From Megalobrama amblycephala (lineage: Eukaryota > Chordata > Actinopteri > Cypriniformes > Xenocyprididae): 64,000 nucleotides of DNA. Position numbers and translations under genes: made by a program. Below, one piece after another: positions 1 to 10,915 of this stretch (its first letter is position 1; the number at the start of each line of letters is the position of its first letter). Below the pieces are notes generated by a model. It worked only from the letters and a program-made list of their open reading frames with translations. It ran no database searches and was not told the DNA's origin. The stretch spans positions 34,837,396 through 34,901,395 of the forward strand of contig NC_063054.1 in the NCBI RefSeq assembly GCF_018812025.1, written 5' to 3'.

Positions 1-1
1 T

Positions 2-656
2 GACAGTTTAAAAATATTAGAATCTATTTCTGGTCCTATAGTTATCCAAAATGGCAAAATTATGTCAAATAACAATGTAAAATTAAAACAACAGTTTCCC
101 TGCTATATTTTACTTTGGCCATCAGATGGGAAAAGTGAGATCAGGACAGGTCAGGGGTTTTATTACGGAACCAGGTTTATCATGACAGCCAAACACGTTT
201 TAAAGGATCTCGAAAAATTTAAAATATTTGTCATTTTCCCAAATTATGAAAGCTGCGTAATATTTAAATGCTGTAATACCTAACTTTCCTAATAGATTTT
301 TTGTAAATCAGGATATTGCTTTATTGCAATTACAAGGATGTGTAGATCCTCTACAAAACATAAAACTAGAAATAGGCGAGTTATATAAAAATGATGTATA
401 TTCTTACATTTTAAAATCTGCTTAAATAAAATACAACCAAATGACAACATGAAAAAGCAAATGGCAGCTAATGAATTTGTTATTTCTGAAGCAGGCAAGG
501 AAGGAGACAGTGGAACTCCTGTTTATTCAATCTCTGGCACAGTTGTCGGATTGTATATTGGTGCTTTCATAGAAAAAAAACTCATTAAAACCTTCTGAAT
601 ATGGCAAAGTTTTACTATTTGATAGAAACGTTATTGGAAAAAATATCAAAACTTAA
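2..656 (+). pseudogene. Broken trypsin-like serine peptidase domain (partial at left edge)
   Basis: Three open pieces in different frames together look like a chymotrypsin-fold peptidase domain. Piece 1 (open from base 2 to 280) has GQGFYYG followed by TAKHVL, the catalytic-His block (His codon 194-196). Piece 2 (270-425) has NQDIALLQL, the catalytic-Asp block (Asp codon 312-314). Piece 3 (470-598) has EGDSGTPVY, the catalytic-Ser block (Ser codon 509-511), and a further frame change in an A-run near 570-580 leads to a short tail ending near 656. His, Asp and Ser residues all survive, but at least two stops or frameshifts separate them, so no single protein can be made from a simple exon. Introns might explain part of it, but I see no convincing splice sites at the breaks. 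FAM111-like or HtrA-like intracellular peptidases are possible relatives; the family is not resolved. The 5' part lies outside the window. Confidence 0.6.
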
Positions 657-790
657 TTTTTTCTGATCCAAAACTTCTCAAATTATTTCAGTTATATATT
701 TAATACATTAAAAACAAGTTTGATTAATGTTTTTATTAATCAACAACAATAAAGATTTAAATTTCTGTAATGTTATAAAGACCTTCATAC

Positions 791-796
<6 letters not shown>

Positions 797-848
<52 letters not shown>
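797..848. repeat. (AT)n microsatellite
   Basis: Uninterrupted alternating A and T for about 50 bases, preceded by imperfect ATAC units. It lies in AT-rich non-coding sequence after the peptidase remnant. From here to 1247 nothing else is recognised. Confidence 0.9.
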
Positions 849-851
<3 letters not shown>

Positions 852-1255
852 TTTTTTTCATAAAATAATCTTTTAATCTTTATAATCTTTCTTATTATTA
901 GTTAGGTAGTTGTTAAGTTAGGTATTGGGTAGGATTTAGGAATGTTGAATATGTGCTCTATAAGTAGTAATAAACAGCCAATATCCTAGTAATATACATG
1001 CTAATAAACAACTACTTAATAGTGAGAATTGACCCTAAAAGAAGCAGCTTCAGCAGAGCTTAGATACGCTTAGAAGATGAGTCTGGTATCAAGATGCTTA
1101 AATTATGATGGTGGAGTTGGGGATGGTCTGTGTAGGGATGCCAAAACAGCTGATGCCGGAGCAGGGTGAGCGGCTGCTTATATGCTCCAGGAGTTAATTG
1201 AAAGATTAGATGGGTTCACTCCTCCCATAATTATGCTTAGGAACTTCACTTAAAG

Positions 1256-1448
1256 CAGGGGTGTCCAAACTCGATCCTGGAGGGCCACTGTCCTGCAGAG
1301 TTTGGCTCCAACTTGCCTCAACACACCTGCCTGGAAGTTTCTAATATGTCTAGTAGACCTTGATTAGCTGGTTCTGGTGTGTTTAATTGGGGTTGGAGCT
1401 AAACTTTGCAGGACAGTGGTCCTCCAGGAGCAGGATTGGACACCCCTG
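1256..1448. mobile_element. hAT-type MITE, 193 bp, with 8-bp target duplication
   Basis: The ends are inverted copies: the left begins CAGGGGTGTCCAAACT and the right ends with a close complement (GGACACCCCTG). The arms stay similar for about 55 bp. The octamer ACTTAAAG flanks it directly at 1248-1255 and 1449-1456. An 8-bp target duplication with CAGGG-type ends is the hAT signature. There is no coding capacity, so it depended on a transposase from elsewhere. Confidence 0.9.
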
Positions 1449-1747
1449 ACTTAAAGCATCTACTGACATTTGTCAGCGAGGGAACTGTAACATTGGCATG
1501 GTTACAGTTCTTGAATCAAATAATATTGTCCATTGTTTGGCAACTATCCGGAGAAAGATCTTGTGCCTTCCCACATTAAAACCTTGTGAGTATTTTAATA
1601 AACATTGTTAAAAAGACATTCTGTAGAATAATTTACTACTAATAATATACTATCACGGCACAAAAGTGTTTTAAATGATCTAAATGTTTACAGGTGTCGT
1701 ATGGAGCAGGTGGAATCTTCATCAAGGTGTCTTGAAGCTTTGGTAAG

Positions 1748-1954
1748 GAAACTTTCATCAGAAACACCCACTTAAAGGGTTAGTTCACCCCAGAATGAAA
1801 AATTCTGTCATTAATTATTCAACCTCATGTCATTCCACACCTGTAAGGCTTTAAGGGTTGTAAGGGTTTGGAACGACATGAGGTTGAGTGATGAATGACT
1901 TTTTCATTCTGGGGTGAACTAACCCTTTAAGTGGGTGTTTCTGATGAAAGTTTC
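1748..1954. mobile_element. TTAAAGGGTTAGTTCACCC-type MITE in a palindromic target
   Basis: The MITE proper runs between TTAA at 1772-1775 and TTAA at 1927-1930, with TIRs that start AAAGGGTTAGTTCACCC. The inverted symmetry continues perfectly for another 24 bp on each side (1748-1771 against 1931-1954). The centre holds a second short GTAAGG-type partial duplication. The same family recurs at 7461-8231 and 42071-42414. No coding sequence. Confidence 0.8.
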
Positions 1955-3965
1955 AATCAAATCGATTAAACTGATCTAAATTATTACTTGTTGTTGGAGA
2001 CAGAATTTTTTTTTTTTTTTTTTAAATAACTCTTCTATTAGTGTTATTTTGGTGTGAAACCAGATTTTAAGGAACTTTTTATTGCTACAGGACCAAGATT
2101 AAACCTTGTCAAAATGCATTAAATCCAGATATAGACTTTTTTACTGAGAGTGTTGGAATCTTTGCAAAGATTCTTTTTTTTTTTTTTTTTTTTTTATATT
2201 GACAGATCTGTTTCAGTACATATCTTCAAGATATCTCCCACCTACACACTGAATACGTCACTTCTGGGTCAAATTATAATCACATGATCTTTCTTCGTTA
2301 AACTGAATCTCATACTTGCTGTAAAAACAAGCAAGCAAAACAAGGCTATACCAGGAGAGAAATTGTGTCTTAACCCACACAAGTAAGTATTTCGAATATT
2401 GCAGATAAAATAAATAAATAAATAAAACTAATCAAATGTGTTTTTATTCTACTAGTTGCATAAAACCTACATGAAAGCTTTTTCAATAAAAGTATTTAAA
2501 TTTTGTTGTAATTACATTATTTGTGTTGAGTTTATGAGTGTTAGTGTTGACACACAATCATCAGAAACTTTGCAAAGATTAATGATATAAAACCATTTTT
2601 GAATTATATTTACAGAAACAAAATGGTAAAAAAAAAAAAAACTATTACGATCTATATCATGATCTCTCTCTTTCTCTAGGAAAATGACTTCCTGCACCTC
2701 ACTCCATCTCTCAAAGAGATAGAAAAAATCAACCACCAACAACCATCACTTTTGGGCCGAGCCACAACCTTACAATCTTTCTGTCACAATTATGCTTGTT
2801 TAACCAGTTTTGGTTTCGTTGTCAAGGGCTTATTTGCTCATCTTTGTTTCCTGTTTCCATTTGTTCTTATGTTCTCGTCTGTCAAGTTACAATGGTTATT
2901 TAGGTAACAATTTATCGATAGCAAAACTGGAAAAGTGACTGTGGCAAGAAGTGGAGTGAGCGTTAATTTAAGGAGTGTCTCTCTCACGCTTCATAACAGA
3001 AAGAAAGGCTAGCTTTGTGCAATCATTGAGTGCTCTGTAAACTTTGGTTTCTGATAAATCACTTCCAAGAAAAGAAGCTTGTGATTTTATTTATTTCCTT
3101 CTTATCGATTCATATGAAATGTTTCAGTACTGCAATGAAAATGAAAAGTAAATCCCATCAGAAAATTTAGGTAGCTGTTGAGGTTTCTATCTTAATTTTA
3201 TCCAAGGCTATAAGGCTTTGTAAGAACAAATATTTGTTTATTTTTTATTTGCTTTCTTGATTCATTTCATTCTGGTCAGTCAGCATGCAGTTTATTTTGT
3301 AGCTTTGGTCCAGGAGATGATCCCATCATATTGTTTTAATCAGTGGATAGAGAAAGATACTGTCATTGCATTCTGTTGTTTTAACAGGTACTTTCAAAGT
3401 ATCATATATATTCCGATCCACCAGATGGAGACAAAGACTGTTTTACATTTATAATTTGTAAAAATTTACTCTAAACAGCCACAACATTAAAATCACTGAC
3501 AGGTAAAGTGAATAACTTTGATTATAGGCCTATCATTACAATGGCACCTGTCGAGGGGTAAGACATAGGCCTATTAGGCAGCAAGGTGGTTAGTAACTAT
3601 CAAGATTGGTGCAAGGAAGGACAACCAGTGATTTAGCGTCATGGATCATGAGTGCTCATTGATGCACATGAGGAGTGAAGACTAGCCCATCCAGTCATAC
3701 TTTAGATTTAGTATCTGAATCAAAATAACACACTTCCCTTTGTTTTTCTCACCCAAAATCAATATTTCAGTCTTGTCCTGATTCATTTTTAAGACAATAC
3801 TGTCTAACATTTGGGATGGTTAAACTGGAGAGGAAAATGCATGCCATATCAAATAATTTCTTACAATAGCATTAACATGTTTACATTTAATAAACAAAAT
3901 TATAATTATTTATTAATAGATGGACTAGCATTAAAATAAAGTTATAAAAGTTAATATGACAATAT
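1955..3965. other. Intergenic, no gene recognised
   Basis: AT-rich sequence with poly-T tracts near 2009-2023 and 2174-2195. Short ORFs here have no recognisable domains. An AATAAA on the minus strand at 3909-3914 is a plausible polyadenylation signal for the TAAR gene that ends at 3966. Confidence 0.5.
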
Positions 3966-5000
3966 TCATTCAAGTATCAAGGTGTTTGAGTCATTGAATC
4001 CACAGAGATAAGCGGATATGAGAATCTTAAAGGCCTTCTGAAAGCGAGGGTAGAAAAAACCATAGATCAAGGGGTTACAGGTGGAGTTAAAGTATCCAAA
4101 CCAAACCAAAGCATCAAAAACATCACCAGGAGTCACAAAATTGAGGAAAGGATCAACAGCAGTGGCGGTAAAAAAAGGCAGCCAGCAGAGATAAAAAACA
4201 CCCATGACAATGGCCAGAGTTTTAGCTGCTTTTCCTTCTCTTTGCGCAGAGCTTTGGCTCTTCAACCCTCCTGCTGCCGCAACAGTCACTCTTTCTGACA
4301 TAACCTTTGCATGTTTTCTTGCAACATGGAAGATTTTCATATACAGAGAGCTCATGATCGTTCCAGGAAGGAAGAATGTGAGAAGTGAGCAAATAAGACC
4401 CCACTGTTTGTTAAAAAACAGAACACAACTTCCCACACAGTAAACCTGCATGATAAACGACTCCAAGCCAATTTTGTTCACCCCTGAAAACACAATAGAA
4501 AAACTATAGAGAAATGCAAACATCCATGCGAAGGTAGTAAATACAGTCACAGTGTTGTTTGTGACCCTCATTTTGTACCTTAAAGGATCACAAATGGCCC
4601 AGTACCTGTCAACAGATATTAAGCTGAGATGTATCAAAGAAGAAATGCTGAAGGTCATGTCTAAACTAGAATGCACTTTACACACAACATCTCCCAGATA
4701 CCAGCAGCCTTCAACAGATCGCACCATGCTGTACGGCATGACCAAAGAGCCCAGCAGACAATCACTGGCAGCCAGAGAGCGAACGATCAGATGAGTTGGA
4801 GACTGTAGCTGTTTGAAGTGAGAGATGGAGATGATGATCAGCAGATTCCCAAAAACTGTTGTGAGGATCATCAGCACCATGAAAACATACATTGCCACTT
4901 TAAGGACAGTAAGACGATGAGCTCTTGGACAGGAGTCTGGCAGGAGTGGATAGCAGAGAAACACATCCTCACTGTATATGTCTGTTTCATTTGAGGTCAT
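3966..5000 (-). CDS. Trace amine-associated receptor (teleost TAAR), paralog A
   Basis: A 344-aa single-exon class A GPCR expected in the plasma membrane of olfactory neurons, where TAARs detect amines and signal through an olfactory G protein. Seven hydrophobic segments lie near residues 33-60, 69-90, 104-128, 150-172, 190-220, 259-285 and 293-315. Visible motifs are an N-glycosylation site at N4, C107 (3.25) pairing with an ECL2 Cys, D114 (3.32, the amine counter-ion), DRY at 131-133, CWLP at 272-275, and FNSTCNPLIY in TM7, the TAAR fingerprint region. TM5 has no second Asp, so a diamine pocket of TAAR13c type is not expected. The start is the ATG before TSNET: an in-frame TGA lies nine codons upstream. 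The closest relative in the window is paralog B. It resembles teleost TAARs that keep D3.32, but I cannot assign a numbered subfamily. Confidence 0.95.
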   Translation of the reverse strand: MTSNETDIYSEDVFLCYPLLPDSCPRAHRLTVLKVAMYVFMVLMILTTVFGNLLIIISISHFKQLQSPTHLIVRSLAASDCLLGSLVMPYSMVRSVEGCWYLGDVVCKVHSSLDMTFSISSLIHLSLISVDRYWAICDPLRYKMRVTNNTVTVFTTFAWMFAFLYSFSIVFSGVNKIGLESFIMQVYCVGSCVLFFNKQWGLICSLLTFFLPGTIMSSLYMKIFHVARKHAKVMSERVTVAAAGGLKSQSSAQREGKAAKTLAIVMGVFYLCWLPFFTATAVDPFLNFVTPGDVFDALVWFGYFNSTCNPLIYGFFYPRFQKAFKILISAYLCGFNDSNTLILE

Positions 5001-5191
5001 TACGAAGATATAAACTGATAGGCAGGATCAAAACACGCTATTTCCTTTGTAAATGTAAAAAATAAAATCACACAGATATCATTGAAACTCTGAAGGGAAT
5101 CAGTCAGATAGAGACCAAAAAACAAAGAAAATATACAGTACATGCACATAAGAAACTACATATAATCTATGGATTCAGCAGCTCCATTTGA

Positions 5192-5206
5192 GCTATATAT
5201 ATACTC
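5192..5206 (-). promoter_or_regulatory. Putative TATA-box core promoter of TAAR paralog A
   Basis: On the minus strand this reads GAGTATATATATAG, about 195 bp upstream of the ATG. The same GAG/AGTATATA core, with AGCTGCT shortly downstream and a GGTTACCT-like block upstream, occurs at a similar distance before the other four TAAR genes. The conservation is seen; promoter function is inferred. Confidence 0.6.
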
Positions 5207-5317
5207 AGGTTCCAAAACAGGTAACACCCTGAAGCTCATAAACATATTTGAATATGCTAACAGTGCTGCAGTAACTAATTGTGGTACATGCGGCGCCCCC
5301 AGGTGGAGACAAAATGA

Positions 5318-5426
<109 letters not shown>

Positions 5427-5967
5427 ATGTTCATGTCAGCAAAATGTAGTTACTCACCCAAAACATTTAATTCATGCTTCAAAACCTAGTTATTTTGTCA
5501 GTAAATTGGCCAATACCACCAAAATAAAAAGTCTTTTTATCATCGTGTGAGACACACTGGTCAAAATGTTTAGATGTTTTTTCACTATGGAAATATTTGT
5601 TATATCCAAATTGCATGTGTTTTCTACTTTTTTGTTGACACTGTTTTCTACACTATACAAGAATGCCAGTTTTATCTGAATGCTCTTGTGTCTTACACCT
5701 ATCTTTATAGATAAAGATTTCAGCAGTAGATAAAAATTTACTAGGAAAAGTCAATACTGTAGTAGTCTCAGCCTCAGGCATCGCGCCCACAGCCCATTGG
5801 CTGAATGTCTGATGCATAACACTTAACTGCAAACACTTCAGGATTTTCGAAGTCGTCATTTGGTTGGTTGGATGTCCGGGAGACGTGTTTGTTGCATTCT
5901 TTAACGCTCCTCCTGGAAACAAATGTTGTGAAGCCAAACCCCCTCGTTGAAGAAGAGCGCAGTCATG
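5427..5967. other. Intergenic, no gene recognised
   Basis: Non-coding sequence between the microsatellite and the next MITE. No domain, RNA gene or clear repeat boundary was recognised. Confidence 0.4.
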
Positions 5968-6419
5968 TTAAAGGAACACTCCACTTTTTTTGAAAATTTT
6001 CTAACTTCCCTATAGTTAAACAGTTGAGTTTTACCATTTTCGAATCCATTCATTGCGCCTGCTGCACTAATGGTACGGCAGCAAAGTTCCTTGATTATTA
6101 TGCCGGAATGAGAGTATAGTTCCTAGCCATATCGGCCTAGAAAATCGCAACTTTTCATTTTCCGTCAGTCTTAGTACATGATGTAACTACAGAAGAGTCA
6201 AGATTTAAATAGGAAAAATATAGAAACTCTTTAGTCATTTTTTGGCGAGATGCTAACAGTCTAATCAGATTCAATGAACAATGCTAAGCTGCAGCTAAAA
6301 GTGGTACCGCCAGACCTGGAGATCGGCTGAATGGATTCGAAAACGGTAAAACTCAACTGTTTAACTCTAGGAGAGTTGGAAAATAAGCCTATTTTCAAAA
6401 AAGTGGAGTGTTCCTTTAA
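5968..6419. mobile_element. TTAA-flanked nonautonomous DNA transposon, about 450 bp
   Basis: The left end TTAAAGGAACACTCCACTTT is the inverse of the right end (AAAGTGGAGTGTTCCTTTAA). Subterminal blocks containing AAACAGTTGAGTTTTACC are also inverted. TTAA at both edges (5968-5971 and 6416-6419) fits a TTAA target duplication, as in piggyBac or Kolobok. No coding capacity. Confidence 0.8.
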
Positions 6420-6720
6420 CAACTGTGACAATGAGTGCTTACCAGGATCAACTAAAGGCTGGATTTTCAAAAGTATATGAAGTTTGTGGCTCCACTGTTG
6501 CACGTTCTTGAATGAATCATTATTAGATGCATGCCGGTCTGTTATTGTAGGGACATCGACTTTACATTTTCACGCCCCTAAACATGATGTGGAACAAAAC
6601 GAACTGTGATTGGTTGCATTACATGTCAAACGTCCTCTTGGGCGGTCCTTGGCCAATGAAAGCTGCGATGGAGTCAAGACCTTCTGCCGTCAGTCTGAAG
6701 CTCTGGCTACGTGAGACTAA

Positions 6721-7251
6721 AGCCTCGTTTCCACCAAAATTACCTGGAACAATTTGTCCCATGAACTTTTTTACCCCCAGACCTGTTGCTGTGTGCATTT
6801 TCATAGCGATCTAAAGTATCATGAAGTTTAAGTCCCATGACGTACGACTGTGCGCAACTTTCCAGCTCCTGCTGGATTTTGTCCTCCAAATATAAGCTTA
6901 ATAAAGCCTGAAGCTCGTCGTCAGTCCATCTGTCATATTTTTAAACTCCAATGTTGATTCGAATAGCGAATAACTCTTACTGCACACACCGCAACAGACT
7001 TTTGAAAATGGTGGTTGAAATAAAATGCTGCGTGAACGCAACCTATCAGCATGTTCAGAGCCCAAGTCCCACCCCTAAAAGTTCCTGAACTTTGAAAAAG
7101 TACTACCTCGTGGGCAGGGACATTTTGAGGGGAGAATTTTTAACCGGAACTTTATTTAGACCCTGGTTCCTGCAGTCAAAATACACAAAGTACCACCCCC
7201 ACCCCAACCTCATTAGATCCTGGGGAAAGTTCCTGCGGTGGAAACAGGGCT
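6721..7251. mobile_element. Nonautonomous DNA transposon with 15-bp TIRs
   Basis: The left end AGCCTCGTTTCCACC is matched by the inverted right end GGTGGAAACAGGGCT with two differences. The interior is unique and non-coding. The target duplication is not clear (TAA-like bases lie on both sides), so the superfamily is open. Confidence 0.6.
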
Positions 7252-7291
7252 TAATACTGTAGTACACTACACAAAAAGAAAATGGACATTT

Positions 7292-8382
7292 GGCCACACT
7301 TTATATTAGGTGTCCTTATCGACTATGTATTTATATAAAAAAAATTGTTCAGTGTACTTATTGTGTATATGTTGTATTGCAAAACACTTAGCGATGCTAT
7401 TGAGGTGGATACGGGTAGGTTAGTGACAGGTCTGGTGGTATGGGTAGGTTTAAGGCTGGGTTAAAGGGTTAGTTCACCCAAAAATGAAAATAATGCCATT
7501 TATTACTCACCCTCATGTCGCTCTACACCCGTAAGACCTTCGTTCATCTTCAGAACACAAATTAAGATATTTTTGATAAAATCCGATGGCTCAGTGAGTC
7601 CTGCATTGAGAGCAAAGTCACTGTCTCTGCTCAAGACCCATAAAGCTATTAAAAACATATTTAAAACAGTTCATGTGACTACAGTGGTTCAACCTCAATA
7701 TTATAAAGCAATGAGAATACTTTCAACAATATCTAGTGATGGCCTATTTCAAAACACTGCATTGAAGCTTCACAAATCTTTTGTTTCGAATCAGTGGTTC
7801 AGATTGCTCAAAATTGATCAAACTGCCAAACTGCTGAAATCACGTGACTTTGGGGATCCAAATCACTGATTCGAAACAAAACATTTGTGAAGCTTCAATG
7901 CAGTGTTTTTAATTCGGCCATTAATAGATATTGTTGAAAAGTCATTATTTTGTTTTTTTGGTGCACAAAAAGTATTCTTGTCGCTTCATAACATTAAGGT
8001 TGAACCACTGTAGTCACATGAACTGTTTTAAATATGTCTTTGGTAGCTTTCTGGGCATCTGAAAGTGTTTATTATCTTGTTGTCAATGCAGGCCTCACTG
8101 AACCATTGAATTTTATCAAAAATATCTTAATTTGTCTTCCGAAGATGAACGAAGGTCTTATGGGTGTGGAATGACATGAGGGTGAGTAATAAATGACAGA
8201 ATTTTCATTTTTGAGTGAACTAAACCTTTAAGGGGTAACGGAAGGCTCAACAGTGTAATTACAGCTGTATTTTTTTTAAAATACGTAAAAAGTAAAAACA
8301 TGAATGTGCATTGTATCAAATAATTCATTTACAGTGAATGTTAGTACAAAGTAGTTAAAGACATCTAATATAAAGTGCGACC
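7292..8382. mobile_element. Outer MITE with CACTTTATATTA-type ends, hosting a nested insertion
   Basis: The left end has GGCCACACTTTATATTAGG and the right end the inverse (CTAATATAAAGTGCGACC). Subterminal parts match the element at 62336-63390 (GTACTTATTGTGTA, GGTTTAAGGC-like blocks). It is split by the MITE at 7461-8231. No coding capacity. Confidence 0.7.
7461..8231. mobile_element. Nested TTAAAGGGTTAGTTCACCC-type MITE, 771 bp foldback
   Basis: TTAA-bounded (7461-7464 and 8228-8231), with inverted arms of several hundred bases: the block with CTTCGTTCATCTTC near 7540 returns inverted near 8145, and TAGTCACATGAACTG returns inverted around 8010. The same family occurs at 1772-1930 and 42071-42414. 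Its position inside the outer MITE shows it arrived later. Confidence 0.85.
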
Positions 8383-8402
8383 AAACATTTTTATACAGCA
8401 CA

Positions 8403-8586
8403 TTTATTTTTGAAGAAATGCATTACATGTAAACTGAAAATTCACAGTTCCTTGTTCATTTTACATATTCTCTTACAGTATGTCCTCCCCTAACACCACA
8501 TGTTCTTACATATCTTCCTATTGCTCTTCCATGACAAACAACTGTGTATTTTCAGTTTACATGTAACATATTTCTACAAAAATAAA
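8403..8586. repeat. Inverted repeat, roughly 45-bp arms
   Basis: The left arm (8403-8449) contains TTACATGTAAACTGAAAA and the right arm (8540-8586) its complement, separated by about 90 bp. It looks like a small foldback element. No target duplication was identified. Confidence 0.6.
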
Positions 8587-9528
8587 CTGCTGTTGCTGTT
8601 TAGGGATTAAGACGTTCCTGCATGTTCAAAAATGATAGTGATTGTGCTGAGAAAACTCCATATAGCCTACTGTATGCTTCCAAACTTGATTGGCAAGATT
8701 GTGATTCTTATTTCATTACAATGGCAAGCCATTTCAGAAGACATTATTCCACTATATAGGTATTTAAGGAATGAATATACATGCATGTCTGACAGATTTT
8801 GATAACTGAATGGATCATTTTGCCTATAGAGGCTAACATGATGAAAGAATGTTTAGAAGTTGTAAAAGAGTTCAACCGTTTCAATGAGAATCAACTCATC
8901 AGTTTGGATCAACAAAGATGTTGTGCAAATTGTACTCATTCTTTTGCACACATGTGCCAAAACACATGCACATTGCTTAAATAAATAAGAAATCCAAATC
9001 TGATGTTGAAACTAATTGTTCAGAGACCTGAACTTGTTGTTTTGAGAAGAAAAAAAGTCTCATTCGAGAACTGAGCCAAAGCGATTGAGAAAAAACTGTA
9101 ATACAGTTTTATGTGGATAAGAGATGGGATAATGACTGATGAATACTTATAGACAGAATTCAGAAAACAGAATTTTTCAATAATTTTTTAGATTAAAAGG
9201 TGAGTAAAAAGTAAGTCTTACCTAATATTAAGCATTTAAATAACTCCAATGTTAAATAATTAAAAAAAAAAAAGAAATATTAAATAAAATATTTTAAATT
9301 CACATGTCATTGTGAACAAATATTTTCAGATCCTAAATCAAAATAGCACACTTAAAAAGTACCCTTTATTTTTGCACCCAAAAAGCAATATTTCAGTTTT
9401 GTCAATATTCCAATAATATCTTTCTTCCAGATGGTTAGTCTTTTTTTTATGGTGATTTTCAGAGAAAATGAATGCCAGGCCAAATAATGTCTTACAATAG
9501 CATTAACATGTAATAAACAAAGCTAAAT
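8587..9528. other. Intergenic, no gene recognised
   Basis: AT-rich sequence downstream of TAAR paralog B on its strand. The 61-aa ORF at 8799-8984 shows no domain and is not supported. Confidence 0.4.
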
Positions 9529-10554
9529 TCATTCAAGTATCAAGGTGCTTGAGCCACAGAGATAAGTGGATATGAGAGTCTTGAAGGCCTTCTGAAAGCG
9601 AGGGTAGAAAAAACCATAGATCAAGGGGTTACAGGTGGAGTTAAAGTATCCAAACCAAACCAAAGCATCAAAAACATCAACAGGAGTCGCAAAGTTGATA
9701 AAAGGATCAACAGCAGTGGCGGTAAAAAAAGGCAGCCAGCAGAGATAAAAAACACCCATGACAATGGCCAGAGTTTTAGCTGCTTTTCCTTCTCTCTGAG
9801 CAGAGCTTTGGCTCTTCAACCCTCCTGCTGCTGGCACAATCGCTCTTTCTGACATAACCTTCTCATGTTTTCTTGCAACATGTAAGATTTTCATATACAC
9901 AGAGCTCATGGTCGTTACAGGAAGGAAGAATGTGAGAACTGAGCAAATAAGACCCCACTGTTTGTTAAAAAACAGAACACAACTTCCCACACAGTAAATC
10001 TGCATGATAAACGACTCCAGGCCAATTGTGTTCACCCCTGAAAACACAATAGAAAAACTGTAGAGAAATGCAAACATCCATGCGAAGGTACTAAATACAG
10101 CCACAGTGTTGTTTGTGACCCTCATTTTGTACCTTAAAGGATCACAAATGGCCCAGTACCTGTCAACAGATATTAAACCGAGATGCATTTTAGAAGAAAT
10201 GCTGAAGGTCATGTCTAAACTAGAATGCACTTTACACACAAAATCTCCCAGATACCAGCAGCCTTCAACAGATCGCACCATGCTGTACGGCATAACAAAA
10301 GACCCCAGCAGACAATCACAAGCTGCCAGAGACTGAACGATCAGATGTGTTGGAGACTGTAGATGTTTAAAGTGAGAGATGGAGATGACGATGAGCAGAT
10401 TCCCAAAAACTGTTATGAGGATCATCAGCACCATGAAAGCATACATTGCCACTTTAAGGACAGTAAGACGATGAGCTCTTGGACAGGAGTCTGGCAGGAG
10501 TGGATAGCAGAGAAACACATTCTCATAGTAAATGTCTGTTTCATTTGAGGTCAT
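9529..10554 (-). CDS. Trace amine-associated receptor, paralog B
   Basis: 341 aa, single exon, nearly collinear with paralog A. D114 (3.32), the DRY box, CWLP and NSTCNPLIY are all intact. It differs from A mostly at scattered sites: EKVMSERAIV in intracellular loop 3, NFATPVDVF in extracellular loop 3, and a C-tail shorter by three residues (CGSSTLILE). The start ATG precedes TSNETDIYYEN, aligned with A. The upstream region is also duplicated as far as the tetranucleotide array, so A and B are a recent tandem pair. Loop and pocket differences (for example KMHLGL against LIHLSL in TM3) may alter ligand choice; that is inference. Confidence 0.95.
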   Translation of the reverse strand: MTSNETDIYYENVFLCYPLLPDSCPRAHRLTVLKVAMYAFMVLMILITVFGNLLIVISISHFKHLQSPTHLIVQSLAACDCLLGSFVMPYSMVRSVEGCWYLGDFVCKVHSSLDMTFSISSKMHLGLISVDRYWAICDPLRYKMRVTNNTVAVFSTFAWMFAFLYSFSIVFSGVNTIGLESFIMQIYCVGSCVLFFNKQWGLICSVLTFFLPVTTMSSVYMKILHVARKHEKVMSERAIVPAAGGLKSQSSAQREGKAAKTLAIVMGVFYLCWLPFFTATAVDPFINFATPVDVFDALVWFGYFNSTCNPLIYGFFYPRFQKAFKTLISTYLCGSSTLILE

Positions 10555-10743
10555 TACGAAGATATAAACTGATAGGCAGGATCAAAACACAATATTTCCT
10601 TTGTAAATGTAAAAAATAAAATCACACAGATATCATTGAAAGTCTGAAGGGAATCAACCACAGTCAGACCAAAAAACAAAGAAAATATACAGTACATGCA
10701 CATAAGAAACTACATATAGTCAATGGATTCAGCAGCTCTGTTT

Positions 10744-10757
10744 GAGTTATATACACT
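10744..10757 (-). promoter_or_regulatory. Putative TATA-box core promoter of TAAR paralog B
   Basis: The minus strand reads GAGTGTATATAACTC about 190 bp before the ATG, in a block alignable with the paralog A upstream region. The TATA core is slightly altered compared with A. Confidence 0.5.
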
Positions 10758-10869
10758 CAGGTTCTGAAACAGGTAACACCCTGACTCTCATAAACATATT
10801 TGAATATGCTAACAGTGCTGCAGTAACTAATTGTAGTAAATGAGGTGCCACCAGGTGGCGACAAAACGA

Positions 10870-10915
10870 CTATCTATCTATCTATCTGTCGGTCTATCTG
10901 TCTGTCTGTCTGTCT
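10870..10915. repeat. Short degenerate TCTA/TCTG tetranucleotide repeat
   Basis: The positional homolog of the long array at 5318-5426, here only about 11 imperfect units. It marks the distal limit of the duplicated TAAR A/B unit. Confidence 0.85.

Noticed and set aside
4204..4794. Plus-strand ORFs opposite the TAAR genes (also at 10106-10548, 19914-20698, 30313-30981, 33776-34477)
   Set aside because: They are shadows of the receptor coding strand and recur only because the receptors are paralogous.
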